DNA of 64,000 bases from an uncultured Lachnobacterium sp. (GTDB lineage: Bacteria > Bacillota > Clostridia > Lachnospirales > Lachnospiraceae): NCBI GenBank assembly GCA_900546625.1, contig URDU01000013.1:1-64000 (forward strand). Direction: 5' to 3'. Position numbers and translations under genes: made by a program. This document shows, piece by piece, positions 55,728-63,434 of the stretch (its first letter is position 1; every line of letters begins with the position of its first letter). The notes beneath the pieces are model-generated. The model was given only the letters and a program-made list of their open reading frames with translations. It was not told the origin of the DNA and did no database searches.

Positions 55728-55977
55728 TTGGATATATTTTCCTATATCATTTTTATTTTTGCATAAAAATTAGTCATATTTTTATAATACTCATTAATAA
55801 GGGCCGTTTATGCAGCTTATAAGAGTTATTTATACATTTTTATTCATTTTTTATTTCTGCATTAAAATATTAATTTTCATCGTATAATTACTTCAAATTA
55901 TTAAGCACCGTCATTAATCTGGCATTAATCAGATATTTGATGTATAATTACATATCATCTATATCAAGGAGCCATAT

Positions 55978-56313
55978 ATGCTTACATACGACGATGCACT
56001 CAATCTCAACTACTATAAAAAAACAACCTTTACCGGCTGGATGAACGGCATGCGCTTTCTCATAAAGCGCGAGGAGCCTGTCATCAAGGAAGCCACCGAA
56101 GATACTCCCGAGGAAAAGGGCGAGCCAATCTTTCATGCCTGGATATGGCCGGGGCCGTATATTTTTGACCTGACCGACGACAGCAAAAAGACCGACAATA
56201 CCTTTCCATTTTCAGATGACGGTAAAAAGCAGTGCGTAGACTGGATTAATGAGGTCATCAGTGCGCACTCAAACGATTATCCGAAAAATAAAACAGATGG
56301 AGAAAACCTATAA
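55978..56313 (+). CDS. Hypothetical small cytoplasmic protein
   Basis: This 111-residue protein with a strong AAGGAGCC site has segments KKTTFTGWMNGMRFLIKR and HAWIWPGPYIFDLTDDSK that look conserved (short aromatic-rich strands), followed by FPFSDDGKKQCVDWINEVI. Similar small proteins occur in Clostridia without known function. It has no signal peptide. It lies just upstream of tRNA-Ile, with the tRNA promoter nine bases after its stop codon. Confidence 0.75.
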   Translation: MLTYDDALNLNYYKKTTFTGWMNGMRFLIKREEPVIKEATEDTPEEKGEPIFHAWIWPGPYIFDLTDDSKKTDNTFPFSDDGKKQCVDWINEVISAHSNDYPKNKTDGENL

Positions 56314-56321
56314 AAAAACTC

Positions 56322-56350
56322 TTGACTTCTCACTAAAAATATTGTAGTAT
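56322..56350 (+). promoter_or_regulatory. Promoter of tRNA-Ile
   Basis: A -35 TTGACT and a -10 TAGTAT are 17 bases apart, 20 bases before the mature tRNA 5' end. Confidence 0.75.
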
Positions 56351-56370
56351 ACGTTTTGTGCAAAACACAA

Positions 56371-56444
<74 letters not shown>

Positions 56445-56465
56445 TCCTTGTAATAAGCGTATTAT

Positions 56466-56493
56466 GAAAGCCACGGATTGCTCCGTGGCTTTT
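56466..56493 (+). terminator. Terminator of tRNA-Ile
   Basis: AAAGCCACGGA pairs perfectly with TCCGTGGCTTT across a 4-base loop, then TTATTT. Confidence 0.88.
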
Positions 56494-56537
56494 ATTTACG
56501 TCTATATCTTTATTTACGTTTACACTTTTATGTGTAT

Positions 56538-57578
56538 CTACACCTGCACAATGCGTCCGTGTCTGCCTATTCCTTTAAAAAATCCTGCATTTATTCCGTC
56601 ATACTTTTTGGCACTGCACTCAGAAATCATGAGCTGCTGCTTATATTTGTAATCATCCCACTCGAGAATTGCTGTGACGTAGGGCTGTTCCTCCATTACA
56701 CGCACAGTCGTATTTTTCTTTATAAACACAGGATATTTTCCGGTGTACCCCTTTTGAAGCAGCTCCTGTTCAAGCGCTTTACGCTTTTCTTTTATGCGTT
56801 CATTTATCTGCTTTCCGTAATTTCTCTCCTGATAATCCTTTGATGCTTTTATCACAAGCTTATAAATATACTGATAAAGTGGTACTCTTTTTGCATCGGC
56901 TAAATGTCTGCTCAAAAGCTTTTCAGTTTTCTCACATGGATTTGCCCTGTAGCGTGCAATGAGCTTAAGATAATCAGTGTCCGAAACCTCCCTGCAAAGC
57001 TCCTCCATAATGTCTATTCCCTCTACACGGGCCGGAAAATGATACTCCATCAAATCGCCGGGTACCGGTGTCCATCTGCGAAACGGTGCAAAGTAAATAA
57101 GGCTCTGGATAAAGCATTCTGTCTCGTTGCAGTATTCCTTTCCCATGTACATATACTTGTCCGCGATGGTTCCTACCATATATACAAGCATGCGCCACTG
57201 TTCCTGTCCCTTTACCCAGAAATGCCCTATTTCATGGTATTTAAAGCATGCCTCATGCACATGCAAATTATCAAACCAGAGTGTGACCACATTGTCGTGC
57301 TGGTGCAGAATAAGTCCGTAGCCTTTTTCATTTCTTAAAACCAACGATGCCGAAATGATTTCTTCCTCGCTATGATAATCGCCCTTTAACACTGCATTTT
57401 CCACAGTCAGATAGCATTCCACCGCATCGTTCATGATATATGGGATTATATATTTGTCGTCACTTCTGCATATATCAAATGAACCGTAATCAAAGAGCTC
57501 TGCGAGCATGTAAAATGCGCGTGGCATATCCTCTTTTAAGCCCGGAAGTGCTTTTACTAAATCCTTGTAAGCCTGCAT
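56538..57578 (-). CDS. DUF3878-like protein with an HEIGH zincin-type motif
   Basis: This 346-residue cytoplasmic protein starts at ATG 57578 with AAAGGAT. A frame reaching 57689 would overlap tRNA-Leu and is rejected. The overall look (MQAYKDLVKALPGLKEDMPR, FDNLHVHEACFKYHEIGHFW) matches DUF3878-type Lachnospiraceae proteins as far as I recall. Residues 115-119 read HEIGH, the HExxH zinc-binding pattern of metallopeptidases, followed by candidate third ligands E152 or E154 (NETE). Whether it is a real peptidase is unproven. The C-terminus is Lys-rich. It sits downstream of the tRNA-Leu terminator. Confidence 0.75.
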   Translation of the reverse strand: MQAYKDLVKALPGLKEDMPRAFYMLAELFDYGSFDICRSDDKYIIPYIMNDAVECYLTVENAVLKGDYHSEEEIISASLVLRNEKGYGLILHQHDNVVTLWFDNLHVHEACFKYHEIGHFWVKGQEQWRMLVYMVGTIADKYMYMGKEYCNETECFIQSLIYFAPFRRWTPVPGDLMEYHFPARVEGIDIMEELCREVSDTDYLKLIARYRANPCEKTEKLLSRHLADAKRVPLYQYIYKLVIKASKDYQERNYGKQINERIKEKRKALEQELLQKGYTGKYPVFIKKNTTVRVMEEQPYVTAILEWDDYKYKQQLMISECSAKKYDGINAGFFKGIGRHGRIVQV

Positions 57579-57606
57579 TGTGGTATCCTTTCGTATAGGA
57601 AAAAAT

Positions 57607-57649
57607 GATAAAAAAATAAGAATTTCAGAAGTAATAAAAACCTCTGAAA
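57607..57649 (-). terminator. Terminator of tRNA-Leu
   Basis: TTTCAGA pairs with TCTGAAA across a 13-base loop and is followed by TTCTTATTTTTTT on the minus strand. Confidence 0.75.
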
Positions 57650-57662
57650 CCCTTGTAAATAG

Positions 57663-57742
57663 TACGGGCAACAGGACTTGAACCTGCACGGTCTCCCACT
57701 AGAACCTAAATCTAGCGCGTCTGCCAATTCCGCCATGCCCGC
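57663..57742 (-). tRNA. tRNA-Leu (anticodon TAG)
   Basis: The sequence has acceptor GCGGGCA / TGCCCGT, D-arm GGCGGAATTGGCAGACGC, anticodon stem CTAGA / TCTAG with loop TTTAGGT (anticodon TAG), a long variable arm typical of Leu, and T-loop GTTCAAGTC. The CCA is not encoded. Confidence 0.95.
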
Positions 57743-57754
57743 AAATACCTTAAT

Positions 57755-57783
57755 AGTATATCATTTTGTTTCAGGTGTGTCAA
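57755..57783 (-). promoter_or_regulatory. Promoter of tRNA-Leu
   Basis: A perfect -35 TTGACA and a -10 TATACT are 17 bases apart, ending 12 bases before the tRNA. Confidence 0.85.
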
Positions 57784-57810
57784 CATTATTTATCACATTA
57801 CAAAAGTGAA

Positions 57811-58713
57811 CTATTCACATTCAAACTGTATTTCCACAACAAACCTCTTCCCCTCAAGCCTCGCTTCAATGCTTCCGCCCATTCTCTCCACAAGCTCCTT
57901 TGCAATCGAAAGTCCGAGCCCGCTCGATGATATGCTCCTCGCCTCATCTGCCTTGTAAAAGCGCTCAAACACCTTGTCCACATCTATATCATCAGGATTT
58001 TTCACATCGTTTGAAACCAAAATATGGACCATCTTATTTTTCTGCTTCATCTGTATGCATATGCTGTTCTGCCCATGCACCAGTGCATTTTTTATCACAT
58101 TCTGAAACACACGCCTTAGTGCCTGCGCATTAGCAGTGATAAATATCGTATCCTCACATATATCAAGCGACGGCTCAATGCCCTGCTTTTTCCACTCCTC
58201 ATAATAAGAAAACACTGTCTGCTTTAAAAGTCTGCTGACACAGCAATTAGACAGCTCTAGCTTGAAGCTGTCATTTTTAAGCTTTGTGAACATGAAAAGC
58301 TCCTCGAGCATATCCTTGAGGCTTGTGATGCGCTCCTGGATAATATCTATATAATGCTCCTGCTCACTCTTGTCAGTCTCATCCTTAAGCAGCTGAAAAT
58401 AGCCGTCCAGCGAGGTAAGCGGAGTGCGGATATCGTGCGACAGATTTGTGTACGTGTCAGATATCATCTGCTCCTTTTTTGCCGCCGCCTCACGCTGCCT
58501 GTGCCATTGCTCTAAAAATCTGTTTATGTGCTCCTTAAGCCTTCCGATATCCGCCATGTTGGTATCGGTCAAAAGAAGCATATTTGTATCCTTTTCGCAC
58601 AAAAAATCAAGCTGTTCATTAATGTCACGAAGCTGTGCCCTTATTTTTACGAGCACAGCTATTAAGACAGCTACCGAAACTGCAAGTATCACAGTCAGTA
58701 TTTTCCAAATCAT
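57811..58713 (-). CDS. Sensor histidine kinase of an antibiotic-peptide-type module
   Basis: This 300-residue kinase has a single N-terminal membrane helix (3-22), no extracellular domain, a coiled linker, H-box with H93 (LSHDIRTPLTSLDGY), N-box VFQNVIKNALVHG and G-box ISSSGLGLSIAKELV. Small intramembrane-type kinases like this usually sense through an associated ABC exporter. It is the last gene after the ATPase and permease, 24 bases downstream of the permease. The cognate regulator is presumably at 60696-61481. Confidence 0.93.
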   Translation of the reverse strand: MIWKILTVILAVSVAVLIAVLVKIRAQLRDINEQLDFLCEKDTNMLLLTDTNMADIGRLKEHINRFLEQWHRQREAAAKKEQMISDTYTNLSHDIRTPLTSLDGYFQLLKDETDKSEQEHYIDIIQERITSLKDMLEELFMFTKLKNDSFKLELSNCCVSRLLKQTVFSYYEEWKKQGIEPSLDICEDTIFITANAQALRRVFQNVIKNALVHGQNSICIQMKQKNKMVHILVSNDVKNPDDIDVDKVFERFYKADEARSISSSGLGLSIAKELVERMGGSIEARLEGKRFVVEIQFECE

Positions 58714-58737
58714 GTTTTATTCCTCATTCAAAACACA

Positions 58738-59640
58738 TTATATATCCCTGCGTTTAAACACACCGTACACTGCAATCAGTGACACCACAGCCCACACAGC
58801 GGCTACCGCAAATGCACCCCCTACGGTCTTTGCAGATGCACTCAGGTCAAGCTCAGAAATCTTGTTGACTATAAGGTAATCATTTATATCAAAGTTCTTT
58901 GCTCCGATTTTTTCAATAAGTATATTGATTCCGCTGAAAATCAGTGTAAAAATACCTGTACACATGCATACAGCGATAATCATGCTGATTACATTGTTTT
59001 TTATAATGATTGCCATTGCCATGATAAAATATACAAATAAAAGTGTGACCACATACTGGCTGCCAAGCATCTTAAATAAGTCTGCTGCATCTCCGAATTC
59101 TGCTCCATGCAAAAACAGCGGAGTCGCAATACACTGGACAATCACATCAAGTGCCATAGCCACAAGGGTAAATACCGAAAGCGCTATCATCTTTGAAAAC
59201 AGCAGCACTCCACGGTTCTTCACCTGTCCGCCTACGCTCTTTATATAGCCGCTGTTTAGGTCTGCTGTTGAAAAGAGCACCGTAAATATCGCAAGTAAAA
59301 GTGCCAGGTCAAGACCTGCTATATCGCTTTCAACCATTTCTGCTATGGTCGGCACCTCATCTGACATGTCGGATTCATCCATTTCAAGCCCGACTGTTGC
59401 CGTTGGTCCATTCGACGATTCCGCTGATGCTGTATCGTATTCATCTGCTATCTCACTGTCTGACTCACTTACCATAGTGACCTCATCAGTTGTTTCCACG
59501 ATGCTGCCTGCCGCCATGCTTCTGACAAGAGCTGTCATACCGCTCACAGCTATTGCGAGTGCCATAGCTATTACCAGTATAACATAAGCTGACTTCGTAT
59601 GTATCAGTCTGTAAATATCCATTCTTACCGCATTAAACAT
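58738..59640 (-). CDS. ABC-2 type exporter permease
   Basis: This 300-residue permease has six predicted helices. It has a long charged extracytoplasmic loop between helices 1 and 2 (Glu/Ser/Asp-rich, about 45-105). It starts at ATG 59640 (MFNAVRMDIYRLIHTKSAYV), with GGAGGTG and an 8-base overlap with the ATPase stop. A longer frame to 59730 runs inside the ATPase gene and is rejected. It resembles lantibiotic-immunity (LanE/G) and BcrB-type permeases rather than BceB, which is larger. Confidence 0.88.
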   Translation of the reverse strand: MFNAVRMDIYRLIHTKSAYVILVIAMALAIAVSGMTALVRSMAAGSIVETTDEVTMVSESDSEIADEYDTASAESSNGPTATVGLEMDESDMSDEVPTIAEMVESDIAGLDLALLLAIFTVLFSTADLNSGYIKSVGGQVKNRGVLLFSKMIALSVFTLVAMALDVIVQCIATPLFLHGAEFGDAADLFKMLGSQYVVTLLFVYFIMAMAIIIKNNVISMIIAVCMCTGIFTLIFSGINILIEKIGAKNFDINDYLIVNKISELDLSASAKTVGGAFAVAAVWAVVSLIAVYGVFKRRDI

Positions 59641-60550
59641 TTGTCGCACCTCCTGTGATACTAAGGAAATATGTCTCAAGCTCCATTCCTGTGACCGCCA
59701 GCTGTGCCACAGAAACTCCCGCTGTGACAAGTGCTGTATTTAAGGCGGCGCTGTCATTCAGGCGCTCATATACATCTATGTGATTTTTGTCCACTATCAT
59801 GTAGTGCACAAAGCCCATCTTATCGAGCACAGGCACTGCTTTATTTGGATTGTCCACTGTCAGTGTAATCTTCTCACTGCACTTGGAAAGCAGCTCCTCT
59901 CTGGTAATTTCCTGAAGCAGGGCTCCATTATTTATAATGCCGTAATCTGTGGCAAGCTTTGAAAGCTCCTCCAATATATGGCTTGAAATAAACACAGTCA
60001 TATCCTGCTGTGCACACAGATTCTGAATCGTATCACGCACCTCTGCAATTCCCTGTGGATCAAGTCCGTTGATAGGCTCATCAAGTACTAACAGATCCGG
60101 CTCTCCAACCAGCGCCATGCCGATTCCAAGCCTCTGCTTCATACCGAGTGAGAAATTTTTTGTTTTTTTCTTTCCCACATTTAACAGACCTACCTTATCC
60201 AGTATCCCCTCTGCATAGCCCTTTTTACTGATGCCGAAGAGACGACACTTCATCTCGATATTTTCCTTCGCAGTCATGTTTGGATATACACCCGGTGCCT
60301 CAATCAGGCAGCCCACTCTTGAGCGTACCTTTGATAAATCATTTCCCGTGTATCCAAACATGGATATCTCTCCGCTTGTCGGCTTTGCCAGACCGCTGAT
60401 CATTCTCATACAGGTGGTCTTGCCGGCGCCGTTTCTGCCGATAAATCCATAGATTGCACCCTTTTTGATGTGGATATCCACATTGTCAACTGCCTTCTGG
60501 TGCCCATACTGCTTGGTCAGTGCCTTTGTCTGCAATAATATTTCACTCAC
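59633..60550 (-). CDS. ABC exporter ATPase (BcrA/LanF-type)
   Basis: This 305-residue ATPase has Walker A FIGRNGAGKTTCMRM, signature FSLGMKQRLGIGMAL, Walker B LLVLDEPINGLD and H in FISSHILEEL. The C-terminal ~70 residues form the extension typical of BcrA/LanF proteins. The start is GTG at 60550 with AAGGAG; the in-frame ATG at 60598 lies in the leader hairpin and has no site. It is encoded with its permease, kinase and regulator, pointing to self-protection against, or response to, a membrane-active peptide. Confidence 0.92.
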   Translation of the reverse strand: MSEILLQTKALTKQYGHQKAVDNVDIHIKKGAIYGFIGRNGAGKTTCMRMISGLAKPTSGEISMFGYTGNDLSKVRSRVGCLIEAPGVYPNMTAKENIEMKCRLFGISKKGYAEGILDKVGLLNVGKKKTKNFSLGMKQRLGIGMALVGEPDLLVLDEPINGLDPQGIAEVRDTIQNLCAQQDMTVFISSHILEELSKLATDYGIINNGALLQEITREELLSKCSEKITLTVDNPNKAVPVLDKMGFVHYMIVDKNHIDVYERLNDSAALNTALVTAGVSVAQLAVTGMELETYFLSITGGATNV

Positions 60551-60577
60551 AACTTTTCTCCTTCTTTCTTTTATTAC

Positions 60578-60606
60578 GGCTCTGCACAAATGCTTCATGC
60601 AGAACC
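60578..60606. promoter_or_regulatory. Inverted repeat upstream of the exporter ATPase
   Basis: GGCTCTGCA and TGCAGAACC (one mismatch) are separated by 11 bases, in the leader or promoter of the ATPase gene. It could be a regulator binding site or an mRNA stem. Confidence 0.45.
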
Positions 60607-60670
60607 TGTTATTAAATTTCTATACTGATAAGATAAAACACAAATCCTAATACAACGCTAACAAAAAGTA

Positions 60671-60704
60671 AAAAAAGAGTAAAGCTTGTTTACCTTTACT
60701 CTTT
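60671..60704 (-). terminator. Terminator overlapping the response-regulator stop codon
   Basis: AAAGAGTAAA pairs with TTTACTCTTT and is followed by TTTTTAC on the minus strand. The left arm contains the last codon and the TAA stop of the regulator gene, so the ribosome reaching the stop would cover the stem. Confidence 0.75.
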
Positions 60705-61481
60705 CATTTTGTAGCCTATGCCCCACACAGTCTCTATGTACTCGTCATCGGTCAGCTTTTTTATCTTCTTTCTGATATTGCTGATGTGCACATCAAGAGT
60801 CTTTGTCTCGCCCATGTACGGCTCTTCCCATGCATATTCGAATATGTCCTCCTTGGCAAACACCTGTCTGGGATGCGCCATGAGAAGCTCGAGTATGGAA
60901 AACTCCTGCTTTGTAATGCCGTCAACAGCGTTATCTGCCACGTAAAGCTGTCTTGAAATCCTATTGAGCACAAGCTGTCTGTGTTCTATTTTAGCGGGAC
61001 CCGCTATGTATGTATTTGCAGTATCTCCCTGCCCGGTCTCATTATCTGCTTTTGTCTGGTTTTCTCCTGCCTTGCCCGACTTTGAAGGTACATCTGCCAC
61101 CGCATGACGTAACTGCACAGCCACTCTGGCAACGACCTCCTTTATCTCAAACGGCTTTGTGATGTAATCATCAGCGCCTGCCACAAGCAGATTGATTTTC
61201 TCATCCAGCTCATCCTTTGCCGTAAGGATTATCACCGGAAGTGACGCATCCATCTGCCGTATCCGTGCCAGAAGCTCCTCCCCTGAAAGCCCCGGAAGCA
61301 TCAGATCCAAAAGCACAAGCGCATAAGCTTCCCTGTCCAGCTTAAGCAAAAGCTCTCCCTCTGTGCCTGACCATGCCTGTCTTGTCCTATATCCGGCTTT
61401 TGAAAGCGCTGTCGCAAGCAGATCATTAATGTCCTTGTCATCCTCTATTATGAGTATCTCCCCGGATTTATTATCAGTCAT
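60696..61481 (-). CDS. OmpR-family response regulator
   Basis: This 261-residue regulator has a receiver domain (about 8-122) with D13-D14, phospho-acceptor D59 (VLLDLMLPG) and K108 (ITKPFE). A long Lys/Gly/Asn/Thr-rich linker (about 128-158), longer than usual, leads to a winged-helix domain (about 160-260, GITKQEFSILELLMAHPRQV). It starts at ATG 61481 with AAAGGGA. It is the likely partner of the kinase at 57811-58713, controlling the ABC exporter genes between them. Confidence 0.93.
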   Translation of the reverse strand: MTDNKSGEILIIEDDKDINDLLATALSKAGYRTRQAWSGTEGELLLKLDREAYALVLLDLMLPGLSGEELLARIRQMDASLPVIILTAKDELDEKINLLVAGADDYITKPFEIKEVVARVAVQLRHAVADVPSKSGKAGENQTKADNETGQGDTANTYIAGPAKIEHRQLVLNRISRQLYVADNAVDGITKQEFSILELLMAHPRQVFAKEDIFEYAWEEPYMGETKTLDVHISNIRKKIKKLTDDEYIETVWGIGYKMKE

Positions 61482-61586
61482 AATATTCCCTTTCTCTATC
61501 TGTTGTACCACTTCTATATACCACTTCTATAATAACACTTCTATACTGACAAAATCATGCCGGACGCATTTATCTCACTATGCGTC

Positions 61587-63392
61587 CTATTCGTTTGAAG
61601 CCGCCTGCTCATCGCATGTATAGGTAAGCTTCTTCTTGTAGGTCTCTTCATAAACCGCCTTCCATGCCTCGTAGTTCTTATCAAGCATCTCCTTTGCATT
61701 TACCGCCTGCTTCTTTGACGGATCCGGATAGATTGGCTCACAAAAATGCACTGTGTACTCCTGCACATAAAAACCATCTGAATCGATTACATCGCTGTCA
61801 CTCATAGTGATAAACACCGGAAGCACCGGCTTATTATTCCTTGCAGCAAATGTGAAGGCTCCCTTCTGAAGCGGTCTTGGCTTTCTGTAGTTCCACCACA
61901 TGCCCTGCTCCGGATAAACAAGCACAAACTGTTTTTTCTGAAGCACACGGTCTACCGCCGTAATAAACTTCTCCATGGTCTTGAAATTCGAGCTTAGAGG
62001 CAGCGTGTTGCAGTGCCTCATCAAAAATCCATAAAAGCCCGGAAAGCCCGTGTAGTTGCCCTCTCTTATAACACGATACAGCTTTTTCTTTTTAAGCTTT
62101 CCCTGCTCAAACGCAAGTGTAATGGCAAAGCTGTCAAATGCATTGAAATGATTGCATGTAATCACAGCTCCGTCAGCCACTTTCTCAAGATTTTCAACAC
62201 CCTTGTATTCCTTGATGATAAGCTGTTTTTTCTTGATCAGCAGATTTACAAACCATCTGGCAAGCTTAAACGCATACTTGGTCTGTGTCTTGCTCTTTAA
62301 GCTCCTTGACAGATAGTTGATATCCTCCGGCAAAAGCGGCGGCGCCGGTGGATTAGCCTGCGCATCCTCTGCAAAGCGCCCTTCCTTTTCCAGCTCTTCA
62401 ATGTGCTTTAAAAGCTCAAGCTTTTCCTCTGAACGGTGTGTATTTGTCACCTGACGCAGATAATTGTCCTCCCTGTTGATTTCCGATACTGCAAGCTCAA
62501 CGAGCTTCTCTCCTGAAACACTGTCCACATATCGCTGCTCATCTGTATAGCTTTCAAGTCCCTCTTTTATCTCACCATAGCTTGATGTGTACTTTGCATA
62601 TTTCCAGAAATACTCTGCCAGACGGCAATCCTTATAGTGCCATGGCTTAGCCGCCATATTGAAATGGAACAGCCCAACCTCCTCGACAGGACATGCCAGC
62701 TCACCAAACACCTGTGCATTCCACTTCGGCTCCATGTAAAGCACCTGGTCCTTGCACAGAATATTCAGATAATCCTGATCCTGCGCCACAACAAACAGAT
62801 ACACATGCAGCAGCTCAAGAAATTCGTCAAGCAGATGATTTTCCCTGAACTGGCTGCAGTTTATGAGCATTACTCCGGCATTAAAGTATTTCTCACGCTT
62901 TACACCAAGTACCTTCTCCACATATTCACCGAGTATTTCATTCTGCGCCACTACCCTGTCAGGGCACACCCCCGCATATAGCCTTCCAAGCCTGTGGTCA
63001 TACATCTGTGAAATGTCACCGACCACTATAGTGTCACTGTCGATATAAAGTGCCTTTCTGTACTGTGGAAACATATCAGGGATAAAAAGCCTGAAATATG
63101 TCGTATTCGAATAATAATCCCTGATTGGCAGCTTGCCTGCAATGGAATCCATCTTCTCTGTCACATCAACAAAATCAATATCAAAATCAGCGTCAGCCAT
63201 TGCCGTCACACGGCTCTGCGTTGCAACCGAAATTCCCATGTGTAGTATATATATGTGATATCTGCGGTCTCTCGATGCATTTTCCATGATAGACTTTATG
63301 GACACCATCGTGTACTTCACAAAGCCCTCATCGCATGCAAAAAATATTGGTATTTCCCTTAAGCTTTTAAGATTCAATTCTTTTATTTCCAT
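61587..63392 (-). CDS. GT8 glycosyltransferase - PlsC acyltransferase fusion
   Basis: This 601-residue cytoplasmic/peripheral protein has a family 8 retaining glycosyltransferase at residues 12-265. The metal-binding DxD is at D118-D120 (LYIDSDTIV), with FNAGVMLIN and the late HFNMAAKPWH motif. After a helical, Pro-rich linker (about 300-360), residues 375-590 form a PlsC/LPLAT acyltransferase: H415-x4-D420 (CNHFNAFD), then VYPEQGMWW (492-500). The glycosyl and acyl steps in one chain suggest glycolipid or lipid-linked polysaccharide assembly at the membrane. The substrates are unknown. It lies downstream of another GT8 gene. Confidence 0.9.
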   Translation of the reverse strand: MEIKELNLKSLREIPIFFACDEGFVKYTMVSIKSIMENASRDRRYHIYILHMGISVATQSRVTAMADADFDIDFVDVTEKMDSIAGKLPIRDYYSNTTYFRLFIPDMFPQYRKALYIDSDTIVVGDISQMYDHRLGRLYAGVCPDRVVAQNEILGEYVEKVLGVKREKYFNAGVMLINCSQFRENHLLDEFLELLHVYLFVVAQDQDYLNILCKDQVLYMEPKWNAQVFGELACPVEEVGLFHFNMAAKPWHYKDCRLAEYFWKYAKYTSSYGEIKEGLESYTDEQRYVDSVSGEKLVELAVSEINREDNYLRQVTNTHRSEEKLELLKHIEELEKEGRFAEDAQANPPAPPLLPEDINYLSRSLKSKTQTKYAFKLARWFVNLLIKKKQLIIKEYKGVENLEKVADGAVITCNHFNAFDSFAITLAFEQGKLKKKKLYRVIREGNYTGFPGFYGFLMRHCNTLPLSSNFKTMEKFITAVDRVLQKKQFVLVYPEQGMWWNYRKPRPLQKGAFTFAARNNKPVLPVFITMSDSDVIDSDGFYVQEYTVHFCEPIYPDPSKKQAVNAKEMLDKNYEAWKAVYEETYKKKLTYTCDEQAASNE

Positions 63393-63434
63393 TTCGTCCG
63401 ATTCTCCCTGTTAGTATTGTACTTTTTTGTAAAA

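Noticed and set aside
57579..57689. Upstream extension of the DUF3878-like gene
   Set aside because: It would run through the tRNA-Leu gene and its terminator; ATG 57578 has an AAAGGAT site.
59641..59730. Upstream extension of the exporter permease
   Set aside because: It lies within the ATPase coding sequence; the GGAGGTG-supported ATG at 59640 gives the normal membrane-protein start.
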